Positions 39,206-53,199 of a stretch of 64,000 bases of DNA are shown in pieces (the stretch's first letter is position 1; each line of letters begins with the position of its first letter). Under the pieces are notes generated by a model. The model did no database searches. It was not told where the DNA came from and worked only from the letters and a program-made list of their open reading frames with translations. Position numbers and translations under genes: made by a program. Location of the stretch: the NCBI GenBank assembly GCA_013397455.1, contig VYZB01000171.1, positions 1,571,252-1,635,251 on the forward strand, written 5' to 3'. This DNA is from Crotophaga sulcirostris (taxonomy: Eukaryota > Chordata > Aves > Cuculiformes > Crotophagidae).

Positions 39206-40860
39206 GTAAGCAGTATATGGGAATGAGTGCCCAGAAGGCTTGTGGGTTGTTAAAAAACTGATTGATTACTTCTTTCCCTGAGTAAATGCATTTAGCCAAT
39301 CCACCTGGCACTAACAGCTGATAAAAAAAAACACCAAGGCAGCTTATGACAGTTCTTTCATGTGTGGTTCTGACAGTTGCTTTAGATTCAACAATGTCTC
39401 CCATGTTGAAGGAGAAAATCCAGCGTAAATAGAGAATTAGCACCTAATGAAGATAGGATGTGATGCTAGACTCTCCCAGTAGCCGAATCTTCCCTCATTA
39501 GCAAGGCAGAGAAGCAGAGCAGTAGTATTTCTGTCATAACACTAAGACTAATTGAAAAGTAAGGCAATCAATTGTTAATTTCATAGCTTCCCTAGTTGCT
39601 ATAAAAGTACAACTTTGTCATAATCCATTCATAAGAGACTTCTCATTGCACCAGCACAGATGACTTCTTATGCCATTGTACCTCCATATGGAATTAAAAT
39701 TAGCAGCACAGGAAGCCTGAGTAAGTGCGCATGAAAAAACATCAATAGCAGGGATAATGCCATAACATAACAAACACTGAATAGCTCCCACCAGAGGAAA
39801 GATGCAATTTATAACTCTGCTTCTGTCTCAATTATAAAGGCTGACAAGTAAAGACAGACTTCCTTCATTTCTGCTGGAATCTCATCTTTGATGGAGCTAT
39901 TGAATTCAAACACTAATGACCTGACAAGCTCTTCTTTAGATCTATTTATCAATTAATTTACTACTTACAAGCTAGCTGACATTGACAAAAAAATAAATAA
40001 GATTTTGGTGAATAATTTAAGACTGAGAATCTGTCCTCTAAATTTAGTGATCATTGTGTTCAATTGCATATCATGGTGGACATTCATTAGATGGACAAAA
40101 ATCCCAATATAGTAGGAAGGTATTTCAACATAAAATGCCTACCATAAAGTTATTAATATAAACCTATTTTTGAGAGGCTAGGCAAATGGGACAGGCAAAG
40201 CCTTCTGAAAATAATGGATGATTTCAGAGTGTGACACCAGCTCTGCGAAGCTCACACCAGTATATGGTTACACCAGATACCTATTTTGCACAGATCGGTC
40301 TCATGACAGGTAGGAGTGCGTTACATGATGGATCCACATTGAATGGTGTCAAATTTGGCTTCTTCACCATTACAGGAAACTGATCAGCTGACCAGGATTA
40401 TATAATATGTGTACATCAATTCCTCACACAGGACGTCAAAAGAAAAATTAATTTGTGGGTAGCAAGTGTAAGTGTAACTGCACTAACTTGGACTGTAAAC
40501 ATCCCCATGCTTCCAGCACTTACGTTCTGACATTTTAACCAGCTGCATCGACAGGTAAGCAAGACAACTTCAAGACAGAGCCTAGAAATATACTTAAAGA
40601 CAGAGAAGTTTAAATCAAGGGCTAAGGATGAGAAACTCTAGGCCTATTTCTTCTTCTACTACTGCAAGGCAAAATGTCATACAAGTCATTACCATGCCAT
40701 TGCCTTTACTACCATACCTCACAAAAAGCAAAGGTAGTTCATCCTCCTGAAAAAGAAAACAGTCTCACTAACTACTACAGAAAAGGACTGAGAACAGTAA
40801 TTAGGGAACTATTCTTGTATCTGATCTCAATTTCAGTCATCTTCTTCCACTATATTATTA

Positions 40861-40900
40861 TAGAATCATAGAACGATTTGGGGTGGAAGGGACGTTAAGG
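40861..40900 (-). mobile_element. CR1 LINE scrap, 3' tail only, minus strand
   Basis: TAGAATCATAGAACGATTTG followed by GGGTGGAAGGGACGTTAA is the complement of a CR1 3' tail and the first bases inside it. Only about 40 bases remain. The call rests on the octamer tail and the GGTGGAAGGGAC block. Confidence 0.75.
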
Positions 40901-43900
40901 CAAAGAGAATTTCACACATGTAAAAAGCCAAATATTAGAGCATAAACCTCACTTTCCAAACCATAAAACCATAGTCTTTTTCTTGTTAATTTTCTCTTTC
41001 TTTTTTTCACCCTGTGTTATTAACAGAATCCAGTCATTTTAGCGCAAGGATGAAACAGATCATGCGCTCCAGTGAATGAAAGAAAGCAGAAAAAAATAGA
41101 CTCGTATATGACTAAGTAGCAAGCGTCAGAAGAAACATGGCAGCTATAGAAGAAAATTAAAAATAGTAAAGACAAGCCCGGTGACTTAAAATGTGAATTA
41201 TGAAACAGATTCTCAGCTCATATGAATGAATGCTTTGGCTTTCACACTGGAAAAAAAGAGAAATCTTTTCATTTCAACTGAGATAATTTTAAGCCAATTG
41301 TTATAAAAACCCAGTGCTTATAACAAAAACTGCCCTTCTCATATGAATAAACCTATGTCTCCTTCAGTCTGCTGATCTCTTTCTTTAGTGGCAATATCAG
41401 CTTAAACAACTTCCACCTTCTTCCCACCACCAGCAGTTTGATCCAGTTCTTTCCTTCATGAGGGCAGCTGTCTGGGAGGTCCTAGAGTGAACAGACTTAA
41501 AACTGACTGTACCCCCACTCCTCATCTAACCCTGCCTTTTTTTTTTAGCTGGATCAGTTCCACAACTGCACAAACAGCAGAATGGAAGACTTAGAATAAG
41601 CTGACCAAGAGACGGGGCTGGTACCCAGAAGGTGCTTAGGACAGCTTAAACAGGTTTACCATCGCTTGCCTTAATTCATTGTCCAACAAACACTTTGGTT
41701 TAGCATCAACTGGCTCTGCCTCTGAGAGAGGTAATCCCTTACCTCATGGATCCACCGGCTCCCACCTGCCTAATGTCTCCATTTCCTTTTGGCAGACAAC
41801 AGATGTTTGTTACATCTTTACAATAAAGAAACAGCCTCTTATGTTCACCCTAGTCCCAGTTAATTTGATGATTTCTTAATGTGATGGCTCATTCTGACAA
41901 TAGATACCTGTGGACCCTTATTGCTCAGAGTCACTTACAATTAACATGATTCCTACCAGCAGAGACAATCAGATAATCCAGTCAAGTCAGCTCTAGAATC
42001 GTTCATGAGGAGACGCAATTTGCACGAATTCAGACAAGATGACCCACCACTCTTATCTTTTTTAATGCTCTGATTTCTCTCTCTGAGAACTGGAAAGAAT
42101 GAAAGCAAGAAGAACTTCCTAGTATGCTGATACAAAAGACCATTCAGGAGACCTCTTCAATGAATCATGTCACAGTACTGAGAATTAGCAAGAGCAAAGA
42201 GAATGCGTTGCTGGAAAACAACATAATTCAAGGCTGACTGAGGAGTCAAACCAAAAGCAGAGAGAAGAGGGACAGTAAAGCTATTCACTCATCTAGCCTA
42301 GGTAACAGGAATTTGAAAACATAAGGGGGACCAGTTGCCATGATGTTATGAAAGAAACAGTTCACATGTTGGGCAAACGGGACAAACAGCACTGCCAGTG
42401 CAGGGAGGAACAGGACAAAGCACATAGTGCTGGCACAGATCCTGCTGCATGACCTAAGCCAGGTCCTCAGCCTGAAGTTTCACATTCAGTTGCCATGAAA
42501 AGCCATGAACTGTGTCCTCCACAGGTGCTACCAGCCCTTCCCTCCCTCTCTGTCCCTGCCCTTACATCAACGGTAGCACATCCAGCCAGAGACTAACTCA
42601 GAATTGGATGATCCACACGAAAAATCATCAACATATATGCAGGGTAGGATCATTATTTTCAACAGCAGCATGGTCTTAAGCTCACTGTGAAACCAAATCT
42701 AAGTTTATGGCAGATGTCTGAAAAGCAAAAATAGCCTACAAGATTTACAGTAGAATTGCAACTTCCTCTTCCACTGCAAGGAAATTATTTGGGATTTCAA
42801 GGAAGGCTGACTGCTTCTTTCTGTAAATATACCTAATAAAGGCAGGCTTCCCCTGTTCTAAACCCTCTTGATCTGGAAATCTGCCATACTTTTGCATGTC
42901 TACCAAATGACTAATTAGTGAGAAGACTCACTGAGTTAAATAGGTAGGCAACCTGACATTGACTGCAGATATCAGAACAGGGATATTTTGGAAAAGCATG
43001 CTGAAAGAAAACCAAAAATTTCTCAAGCTCTCTCAGAACACTCAAAACATCTTTTTCAACATATTGGATTTTAAAAAAAATTGTAAAAAGCAGCCCTGCT
43101 AACTTTGAACAGATTATTGCCACTATTTGGCTGCTGAACTCTGGGACTCCTCATAGTTAGCAAGGAGAAATAACAGTAAACAGGGAACGAGGGTGTAAGT
43201 TCTACAAGCATCTACAATTTACCTACTGTCTTAGGATTTTTCACCTGAATAAAAACTGCTGAGTTATTGAATGGGAACCAGAACACTTAAGGACCTCCTA
43301 GAACTTGAGGAAAAATAAATATTAGACCTCAATAAGATTTGCCTCACCTGTGCACAATAGCAGAGGCTATCAGTCCTCCTCTACTATGTCATTCTTTATT
43401 TTAGCAATAAAGAAAAGGTTACTACTGATCAGCTACTTGGGCAGTTTTGCAACCTTTCCAGGCAGAAAGCCATCAAATGAGTTCTAGCATAAGCTGGTAA
43501 CTGTCAGCTGCGCCTGAACCTATACCTTATGGGCACAGCTGCAGTACTTTCCTACACTATTTTCTCCTCTCATTTTTTTAGTAAAAGTTAACTAGCCTTT
43601 GTGACTGAACAGCCCGAATTCTAGTGGGCAGCTGACCATGAAATAAAAAAAAAACCCTCAACTGCAGCTAACACTAGTTGGTTCCCAAAACACAGTAAGA
43701 GAAGACGTAGGTGAAAGGAAAAGACTAATTGAGTGTGATATCAGAACCTGCCCTTCAGCCGCTGAAGCAAGCAATAGGCTGAGGTTCCTGCATTCACTCA
43801 CTTAGAAGGCTACAGCTTGCAGATGATATTTCAGCTTTAGTAAGCAAAAAAATTAATCACTTCAGCAGCTCAGAGACTGAAAACAGTACCAATAATTTCA

Positions 43901-43984
43901 CAGCAGCACCAGTAATAATGTAAATCATGGAATTAATGAACTTGCTGGACTGAGTTCAAAAGCCAAGAACTATTATACAAGCAA
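40901..43984. other. unique sequence, candidate terminal exon inside
   Basis: No transposon is recognised. The candidate exon beginning at 41549 lies here. The remaining frames are short and without domains. Confidence 0.55.
41549..41845 (+). other. candidate terminal exon of a possible spliced transcript
   Basis: A textbook acceptor precedes this segment: a branch-point-like TCTAAC, then CCTGCC, ten T and AG at 41547-41548. In the phase left by the candidate at 39178 it reads 16 codons (LDQFHNCTNSRMEDLE) and then TAA. AATAAA at 41822-41827 could serve as the poly(A) signal, so the end given is approximate. No family is recognised. Long T-runs before AG also occur by chance in AT-rich DNA. 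Confidence 0.28.
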
Positions 43985-44165
43985 AGTCTCATCCCCTTTC
44001 TCTTTGCAGTGACCTTTCATGTATTTGAAGGCTATTATCATACCTCCCTTCAGTCTTCTCTTCCCCAAGCTAAACAAACCTGCTCCTCTCAGTCTTTCAT
44101 CATAGATTGTGCTTTTGAGATTTTTGATCATTTTCATTGCATTCGAGTTGACCGTAGTTCTAAAA
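43985..44165 (-). mobile_element. ancient CR1-type LINE remnant, minus strand
   Basis: The minus-strand frame contains MIKNLKSTIYDERLRGAGLF, SLGKRRLKGGMIIAFKYMKG and a few residues more. This matches the CR1 ORF2 motif order [34 protein letters not shown], with many substitutions. It resembles older CR1 lineages shared with other reptiles more than the copies on the left of the window. Both boundaries are approximate, because similarity fades on each side. Confidence 0.8.
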
Positions 44166-47100
44166 ATTAATCTTAGTCCAAGGAAATGTTGCAACTGATA
44201 CATCACTGTTCTGCACCAATACAGCAATAGCCTTAAGTGACCTTGAATTTTTGTGCCAAACAAGCTTTGCAGAAATCAAAACTACCCTGTGAAACAGACC
44301 TTCCTGAGTTTTGTAAAAGCAGCTCCATGATCCTGCACTGCTATAGCACCAAATCAAGGTATTCTGGCAAAGGAGTGCAAGGCAAAGAGATAGAATAATC
44401 CAATGCTTTAAACGTAGCACAGATGAAAATGTTCAAAATGTCTTTTAATCCAATAAAATGTGAAGTCAAGAGCAGCTAAATGTGAATCTATCACCATAAG
44501 AGACTGGAGAGGTGTTAAAAAAGAAAATAAATAAAAGGAAATAAAGTGGCAAAGTCAGTGTATTTGTGCTGAGGCAAGAACTGCTCAGGGACTTGACTTG
44601 CTTACAGTAGACAGTTTCTCACCATGATGTTTATTGGTGCCAGTAGATCAATCTCCTTACCCTAGAAGGGAAGCAGCAGAGACTTCTCATATTACTGAAG
44701 AAAATGCATTGATACTGATATTTCATGGCTTAATCTATATTGCAGAATATATTAAGTCCCATTAATAAGAATACAAATACAGTTTTGAAGCTGTGTATGC
44801 ACAGAACTCCCCACATCACTACCTGACAGTCAGACACATTGATTAGCCACTTCTTCCACAAACTGAAATCCAAAAAACCAACCACCAAGAGGAGAAGGAG
44901 AAATACAATTTTGGCAGCTGCTGCAAGCTACATCTTTATGCACAGCTCTTCCAAGATGCCTCTGAAGGAGGAAATTTATAACTAATTACTTGGATTTTTC
45001 TTATCACATCCTGTAATTCAGACACATTCATTAAAGATGAAGCTTCCTTTCATTTTGGTAGGAGATAGCCAGTATTCTCTTCTCAGAAACCTTATTTAAC
45101 TGTGGAAGAGATCTATATTTTGCAGTACCGCCAGCTTTGAGGGCATGGCTAGGTTTTCCAAAAGAATTTTATTTACCCAGCTATTTGATGAGTTCCTAAT
45201 GTTTCCTGAAGAGTATGAAAATATTCCTTTATATTTTGTTCATTCTAGCAAAACCTGCTTATGTCAATAGTTCTACTTTCAATAAACAGCCTGCTGAACT
45301 GAACAACAAGCACATAGCAACGAGCACTTTCTTAGGGTGGTTAGAAGGAAAAATACTATGTGGCTGTAGGAGATACCATGGAGATAATACAGTTATTACT
45401 TTAATAAGGCTTTTGATACTGTCTCACACAACATTCCCATAACCAAACATAGGAAAAATATAAGTTACATATCTTGTATGCTGACTGCAAGGTTATATTC
45501 AAAGAGTAATTTTCCCTATAAGATTACTATAAGTCATTTCACACTTTAAGAGTATCTTACATAGAGTTTCGTATGAGATAGGGGTATTGGTTCTGTTCTG
45601 TATTTTCATTACTGTTTTGGTTGATAAGGTAGCAAAGACACCTTTCTAATTATAACAAGCTGCAAAGTGTGGCAAGCACCACAGTGGAAACAAACGGACT
45701 TCAAAATGGCCTTGAAAAGAAACACAGGACAGGCAGGATGCCATTCAGAAAAAAAGAAAGTTCAAAGTACTACACTCAGGAAGGATTAATTGCACAAATA
45801 CATAGTGGGTAGAATTTCTGAAGAACAAAACCTGAGAGTATAGGAAACCACAAAGAGAACATGAAGGAATCCACTGCCACGATAAAAAGATCAACAGGCT
45901 GTTTCGTGATCACCCTCAATAGTGTGGATAATCTTGGGCAGTCACCATTTTTATTAAAACTGCATGCTGACCCACAATAGTTCAGGTAATTAAAAAGGGA
46001 AGAAGAAACTGAAGTTCATTTATTTCTTAAAAATAAAATCAATTATGAACATAAGGTGCAATTTCAGGGTTAATAGGAGAAAAAATTACATCTGCCAGCT
46101 TGTGCATGAACTACTTCTCTCCTTTTTCAACTCATCAGTTTATTTCTGAGAAGCCAACACATCGCATCGAGAATTTCAGAGCACAGTACCCTGAGAGTGC
46201 AAATGCTAAACTCTTCCAAGAATGAGACTCACATTCATGCAATAACAGTATAAACACATGTAGTGGATGCAATTGCAAAGGTATCTAGTGTTAAGCACAT
46301 GTCCTTGGGAAGTCAGATAATACTAGCTGTTTAGAAGTTACATACAATAGCCTCATTTAATTCAATAGCAATAGGCAAAGGGCAGCATTACCTGTATAGA
46401 TTTTTTTTTCTTAGTCAATCAAACATAAAGGTGTCTAAAAATACTCCAGTAAAAAAATCCAGGAGTTTTTATATGTCAGGAACAATATATGAAAAATAGT
46501 GCTTTTCCAGTATTGGCCTAGTATCTTGCCCCTGGAAGCAACTGTACTTAAAAGATAATTGTTTTAATTTCCACAGAGATCAGGATGACAAGAGAAACCA
46601 AGATCTTCACATGAAATTTGTGCACTGGATATATTAGTTTCAGAAGAGTTCACTTAAGACAAAAATGAGAAAATACTTCAACTAATTCACCTAATCTCAA
46701 GAGCAATGAAGGGAATCAAATTTGACACAATCTTTCATCTTTCCTAGTCCATTTATTATAAGCTATTAAAATCTATCGTTAATTCTTTCCCCTCAATTTC
46801 TGTTATTTCTAACCATAGTCACATCTTTAAACTCCCTGCCATAGACCTGAATGATTAAACATGTTTCTGATGTTGGAAGATACCCTCTATGTACCACCTT
46901 CTTCAATTCCAATAATAATTATCTGTCAGAGGGAAATCAAACCCACATCTTTAAATATCTTCCAGTGTCAAAAGGCTATTATTGAAGTGTCTTCTGTTCT
47001 GTCTACCACGGAAGAAAACCCAGCAGGACAAGATAAACCAAGAAATAATGGACGATATGGCCATTCAGCATGTTATCACTTACCACAAAATTCAGAAACT

Positions 47101-50100
47101 GCATCCAAGCATCAATATCATCCAGGAGCTCCTCTGCCAATATGGTTTCTTCATCACTTGTAGCTGGATTCCACTGCTAACAACAAGCACAGGAAGCTGG
47201 CTCGAATTTCTTGAACACGGCTTCACCTTTCATTTAAGGGGACTGTGAAAAGTCCTCAAGGTTCTTCAGGGGAGTAGATGAAATAATAGTGTTCGTAAAG
47301 ACATAAACTAGGATTTTTTTCCTTAGTCAGCATTATGCAAGACTGAATGGTCTGGGCAGAAGGACAGCAAGATATGTCTTTGGTCCATCAGATGCACAGG
47401 GTATGAAACAAGCAGTTCACAGCTGAGCAATAAGAGGTGGGTTTCATGTCTGGCAAAAGCACTGTTTCAGCTGGTTTGAACAACTTCTACATCTTAGCTC
47501 CCTCTCTGCTCTGCCAGGCTGTTTGAGCAACCAAGTGATGACCTTGATCAGAGAGCTGATCCGTCTGTATAAGAACCCAGCAAAGTAAATGGTTATTTTC
47601 AGATGGTCCCTTACCCAGTCCTGTTCAGTGTGCAAGAGCCCAAAGAGATGTGACAGCATGGTGGAAGAAGCACTGCATGAACATGAATGGGAAGCTGGGA
47701 GCAGCTGATGCAGTTGACAGTGGCACTTAAAGAAATACACAGGATGACACTTAAAATACCACAAGGATAAGAAAGCCTGAAACAGCCACACAAATACAGA
47801 TACTGCAACCTTGATTCCAGTCTTACAGTACATCAGAACTAGCAGTGAAGCCAAATTAGGACGTCCCTGTCCCTCCAGCAGCTATTTGCCTGTCCCTCAA
47901 ATGTGCTGATTAAACTCCTTCTATGTTGAACTGAAAATTGGTTCAACAAAAACAATTAGAGTAAAAATAATGCTTGAAAGAAAAGGAAGGCAGGAAGGTA
48001 TGCAGGACCTCAAGGAAAATTCAGTGCGAGAGTATTTCCTATAGAACCTTATATCAAAACAGCTAAACTAGTTGTAACTCGCGTTTTCTAATGTATGGTG
48101 CAAACCTGTGCATTGAGACATGTTTTAACTGAAAAGTTCCCAAATAAAATCTCGTGTAAATTCCTTTTCATTATTTCGCATCTACATAAGAGAAACTGAG
48201 GAACACAGCCAAGCAAAATAAGGCAGCTGTGTTGCACCATTTCATCATGCAGAGGGAAAGAAAAACAAGCACTGGTACACACATCTCCGACACCCAGCCA
48301 TAAAAACAAGTATTTTTCTTTTTCAATTCTGTTTATTTGAACAGGCTTAGGAAGCTGCCCATTTCATAAACAAGAGAAGATAACAGGAAACCAACTTCAG
48401 AGAACTTATCCCTTGTTAGTCCTAGAACACTGTACATGGTTTAAAGCAGGTGATGTGCACTGTTTGACTAAGGACTCACCACCCTGCAGGACCAGTCCAT
48501 GGAAGAACAATAGTTCTGATTGGCACCAGAAAGAGATCATATGAGCAAGGGGGAAAGAAAGAAAAACTACATGAACTCCACACTCAGGTCAGCAAAAAAG
48601 GACAAAGGGAAATTATGCTTACAACTTTTTTTCTGAAAGTCAATGAAATTTTGACATTTGGCTTCCCTACTCTATAAAAACACCCTTTTACATAATCTTA
48701 TTTACAAAAAGAATTTGCACCCAAGCTAGCTTAACTAAGCTTAAAATATGCTTTCTAAAGGACACTACAGTGGTCCCATAGCTCAGACATCACACTACCA
48801 TTGTATATTTGATAACTTGGGTCTAGTCCCCATGAGACAGCTCTGACATCCCACAATTGTACATGACAATCTTGCAGTTACTTAAAATAATGAGAAAACT
48901 GAATTTTGAGAAGAAATTAAACCACAAGAAGCTTCTGTTAAGCACATAGTATTACCAACCACTTGAATTCTTTCCTGACACATGAGAAAATTATAGGACA
49001 AACTCATTTAGTCAGAAATAACTAATTGTTTGTTCTTATCTCTAATTTCTGTGAACTAGAAGACAGCTTTTTTAATACCTACCAGATGCTATTCTCATAG
49101 TACTAAGGAAGACAAATTTATTTTCTTAAATGCTGTCTCTTACTGAACACACAGGCTGTACGCATTGCACAGAATGCCTGATAAAGAACCCAACACACAT
49201 TCTGAAGAAGTCTATGTAACACCATATTGACTGTGATGTCTAAATAGTATTTTAAAGTGCTTATACATGTGCCTAAGCACTGTCCTGAAGCCTTGCTGAA
49301 ATCAAGTACAGGTCATTTACATACAAACTTAATACCTCTCTGATAATGTAATATGATATTTACTGGTATTATCAAGATCATTATCACAACTGCAGGACTT
49401 GATTGCACTGATACTATATTAAAGTTCTGTCTCACAAATAAAAATATTGCTAAAACTACTTGAAATTAAGGTCATACAAGGCACAAAACTTCCATCACAA
49501 TGATTATTTTCCTAAATATTTCAGCTAACGGAAATACATTTTCTATCTAGGGCCCCGCCCTGTGTATGTGTGTCCAGTAAGTTTGATTCACTTGACAAAT
49601 TCTTTAAATAAAATTCTCTAAGTTGTATTCTTCCTTGCTATAATTATTTTGGATAACTTTTCTTTTCTGCTAAGAACACTAATTCCTTCTGATACTCTTA
49701 GCTGAAAAAGACCTTTTTATTTAAGAGTTTACCATATATTGGAATAAAAGGCTGTAGCCTGCAAATGACTAAAAAGCATCCTGTAAAATTCTATGCACAA
49801 GGACACAAACTCCCTATAAGACTATTAACAATACTAATCTTACATCAACTGTGCAGAAGATATGAGTAATCCAAGCATCTGAACTTTGGTAAATATATCA
49901 GGTTGAAGTAACCATAGAAAACACACATACCTCAGCTCTAATCAGCCAAAATCATCACACCAGTGTTATCAGCATTGCAAAACAGCAGTAGGAGCTGTAA
50001 AGGCAGGCAGAAAACCTGAAATCAGAAACTCACGTTCAGTTTTAGTTCTGCTACATGGTTCACCATATAACTTTTAGCACTGAGCTTGTCTGTGTCTCAG

Positions 50101-52763
50101 CTTCCCTATACAGAAAAACAGGAATGTGCAGTTTTTCACAGTGTATCAAATCTGCTCTACTTCCAACCTTCTATTAATAATAGTTCTGTGCAAGAGGGAA
50201 TGAAGCCAGCTTTACTTTATGAGTTGAATGTAGGTAAAGAGCATCTGCCACCTACATTAAGAAAATCCAAAACACCTTGGGCAAGGAAAACATGACCTAG
50301 TACTCTGCTCAACAGCAAATCTCTGCCCATCTGTAGATAAAGCTGCAACTTCTGGACATTATTTCTGATCAACCCTCACATTTTAGAGGAACATTTCAGT
50401 CTTACTGGCTAAAAATTTGAAAAGAAAGCAAGAAAACAGAGGTAACATCTGCTGACCTAAGTCTGTTTTTTCCAACAACTTAAAAGTTACTATGAATTTC
50501 CAAGATTCTTCAAGGGAGCCATTAACACCCTCTCTCCTTAATGCCATCTCCATCTCACCCAGTCTTGCTAATTTGGCTTTGCAAGCATTGCCCATCCTTG
50601 AAGAGACAACTTTTACTGCAAGTGGAGAGAAAAGAGAGAGTGCTTAGGGAGAGATGTACAGCATCACTGCAGGAGAAGCCAAGGGGGCTGGAGGAGCTCA
50701 CAGAGCACTGACTGCAGGAGAGGGAATGCAGGGCATTGAGAGCAGCGGGGAGAAAGGGCCATCAGTGGCATGGGAGACTGGTACATGGGATGGGGTTGCT
50801 CATAAAATAAGGTGCACACACAATACCTGGCTTGGAGATGCATCTCTCGCAGGCCCAACTCCCACATAGCAAATACAATCTGCAAGCAGATAATGCTCAA
50901 ACTGCACAAAGTCGTGGACCAGGAGAAACCTGGCAGTGCTGAGTGAAATGAAGATACCGGCTGCAACAGCGAAGGGGTGTAAGAAGAGAGAGGACAGAGG
51001 GAGACCCTGTCAGCAAGTAAACTTGCTCTGCTCTACCCAGCCTGTCCTGCCCTGCTTCAGGGCCTATACTCTTCCAGTTTCTTACATATTAAGGTAACAC
51101 ACCATTTACAGAAACTTTCCTAATGTTGACCAGACCTTTGTAGCCTCCTTTTTATCCACTCCTCCAGCTTCTGTCATCACATAATAAGGAACATCTGATG
51201 ATCTGACTGCTGCCTCACCTGTAACTGTCAGAAACTCTGGCCCCAACTATGCCCACCTGAGAGCTGCCTGCAAGCACCCACCAGCATTGGTGGGTTGCAC
51301 AACTGTTGTGCTGCCCCCATCTCATTCATATTAGTAGTACAAATGCATTGCAATTTAGGGCATGCAAACTTGCTTTGCTCAGGCTTCAGGATGCTCTGAT
51401 GTCACTACTCTTCATGTGCTTTTCACATGGTTTGTGGCAGGTCTGCTCTTCATTTTCTTACTGATAGTCACAGCTGAAAGGTCTTATTTGGAATTATAAA
51501 GTTGAGGTTTTTCTGTTAATTTTTAAACTTCCCTCTATTCCTTTTTGCACTCCCCTCATATCAATAAACATCTGCCTTCCTTCCTGCAGGTCACCCATGC
51601 TAGTGTGTTCCAGCAGGATCCTGTTACAGGTCACAGCATACAGCCCAAGCTATGCACTTGCTTTACCTCCACCCAAAGGGATTTAAAGAAATTTAACCTC
51701 CAGACAATCTGGAAAATCTAAGTTGATCATTTACTGCTATTAACCCCGCAAAAGATTACCCTGAGTTGATATGCACAGGTAGTTACAGCATTTGCATGCA
51801 CAGATCTCATCAAGTGCGTATGCCACCAGAGCAGGATGTTTCCAACAATTTGAAGTCAGCACTTACTGCTTAAACCACTGGTTTGCCCCCTTTCCCCTCA
51901 TTACCCCTCTCCCCTCACACATATATTCCTCTGTTCTGTTTTTCTCCCAAGAGAGACAAGCAACAGGTTTGATGCCTCTCCCACTGCTATCACTGAGCCT
52001 CTGCTCACTGTATTCAAAGTGCCCAGACTGTGCAAGGGCAAATCTGCAGGTGCTTCCTGCAATTAATTTGAAAACCAGTATTTTTTTTTCCAAAGGCTAG
52101 GAACAGTAATCAAACCCAATCCAATAATTACTTCAGAAGGTCCAGTTCAGTGGTATCAGTCAGCAATATGTTGAGGAGAGCTGGCACACTGTGAAAGGAT
52201 CATCATATTTTATTAGTAAAAATCTGGTGTAGATGAAGGAAGATCTTGGCTGTTAAGCACTCTACTATACAACACAGAAACCATATCAATACAGAGAAGA
52301 TACTGAGATTACCAGAAGTTAAAAAGAAGACATAATATTAATAAATTATCCCCCATTGCCACTCAGGCAGTATTACACTGTAGAAGAAATGGCGTCAAAA
52401 AAGATTTGGACATCAGGAATCACTTTGGCAACCACTGCCTTGGATGAGCAATCCTCACATTTTTTCTATCATTCCTCTCTTTCTCCTCCAGTTCATCTGT
52501 GGTGGGTGGATACTTCCACCATCAGCTTAATTGATGCTTGCTGCTTCATTCTTCTGAGATTATTTTGGAGCACTACTCATTGTTCTTTCAGTTCATCTCC
52601 CCGCTTGATCTCTCTCTGAGTCTACAGAATCGGCAACACTGTCCTGCCTGCTTTGTTACTTGCATTGAAGTACTATGCAAAGAGGATGAACAAGGACCTT
52701 GTTGATATGCATGATGGCCAGAAAGGTTTGCCCCTCAAAAGCAATTGAACTGCCTATTCTGAA
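44166..52763. other. 8.6-kb stretch without recognised transposon or gene
   Basis: No transposon is recognised. A possible exon-like segment at 47327-47400 (+) has a T-rich acceptor and a GTATGA donor. Bases about 50590-51060 are richer in G+C and purines on +, with overlapping frames on both strands and no domain. The frame at 47444-47854 (-), 136 codons, shows nothing recognisable. Confidence 0.55.
47327..47400 (+). other. weak candidate exon
   Basis: An acceptor with a seven-T run (ATTTTTTTCCTTAG) precedes a 74-base segment that is open in one frame (24 codons, including KTEWSGQKDSKICLWS) and is followed by GTATGAAAC as a weak donor. It lies downstream of the candidate terminal exon at 41549, and I do not join it to that chain. 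Confidence 0.12.
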
Positions 52764-53199
52764 CATAGAATCATAGAATGGTTTGGATTGGAAGGGACCA
52801 TGAAGGTCATGTAGTCCAACTCCCCTGCACTGAGTAGGGACATCTTCAACCAGGTCAGGTTGCTCAGAGCCCCTTCCAACCTGACCTTGAATTTCCAGGG
52901 ATGGGGCATCTACCACCTTTCTGGGCAAACTCTTTCAGTGTTTCACCACTCTCAGTGCAAAACAGTTCTTCCTAATATCTAGTCTAAACTTCTCTTTTAG
53001 TTTAAAAGCATTATCACTTGTCCTGTTGCTACAGGTCCTGCTAAAATGTTTTTCCCTGTCTTTCTTACAAGCCCTTTTTAAGTATTGAAAGGCCACATAA
53101 GGTCTCCTCGGAGTCTTCTCATCTCCAAGCTGAACAACCCCAACTGTCTCAGCCTCTGTTCATAGGGGAGGTGTTCCAGGCCTTTGATCATTTTTGTGG
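52764..53199 (-). mobile_element. CR1 LINE, 5'-truncated, minus strand
   Basis: On the + strand it starts CATAGAATCATAGAATGG, the complement of the ATTCTATG tail. It runs through the 3' untranslated region (GGATGGGGCATCTACC) and the complement of the ORF2 C-terminus. The minus-strand frame reads [20 protein letters not shown], then [13 protein letters not shown], and is broken after that. Similarity stops abruptly at about 53199. The frame stays open beyond the break into non-CR1 sequence, which is noted as a finding. Confidence 0.93.

Larger units (their letters stand above)
29758..40860. other. 11-kb repeat-poor stretch with candidate exons
   Basis: No transposon is recognised. The candidate + strand exons at 35140-35207 and 39178-39205 and a minus-strand open segment at 36162-36397 lie here. 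An A13 run sits at 31502-31514. The frame at 33217-33558 (-), 113 codons, has no domain I recognise. Confidence 0.55.

Noticed and set aside
46385..46433. T9 run followed by CTTAG as a splice acceptor
   Set aside because: The only nearby donor would give a 16-base exon with a weak GTGTCT site. T-runs before AG are common in this AT-rich sequence.
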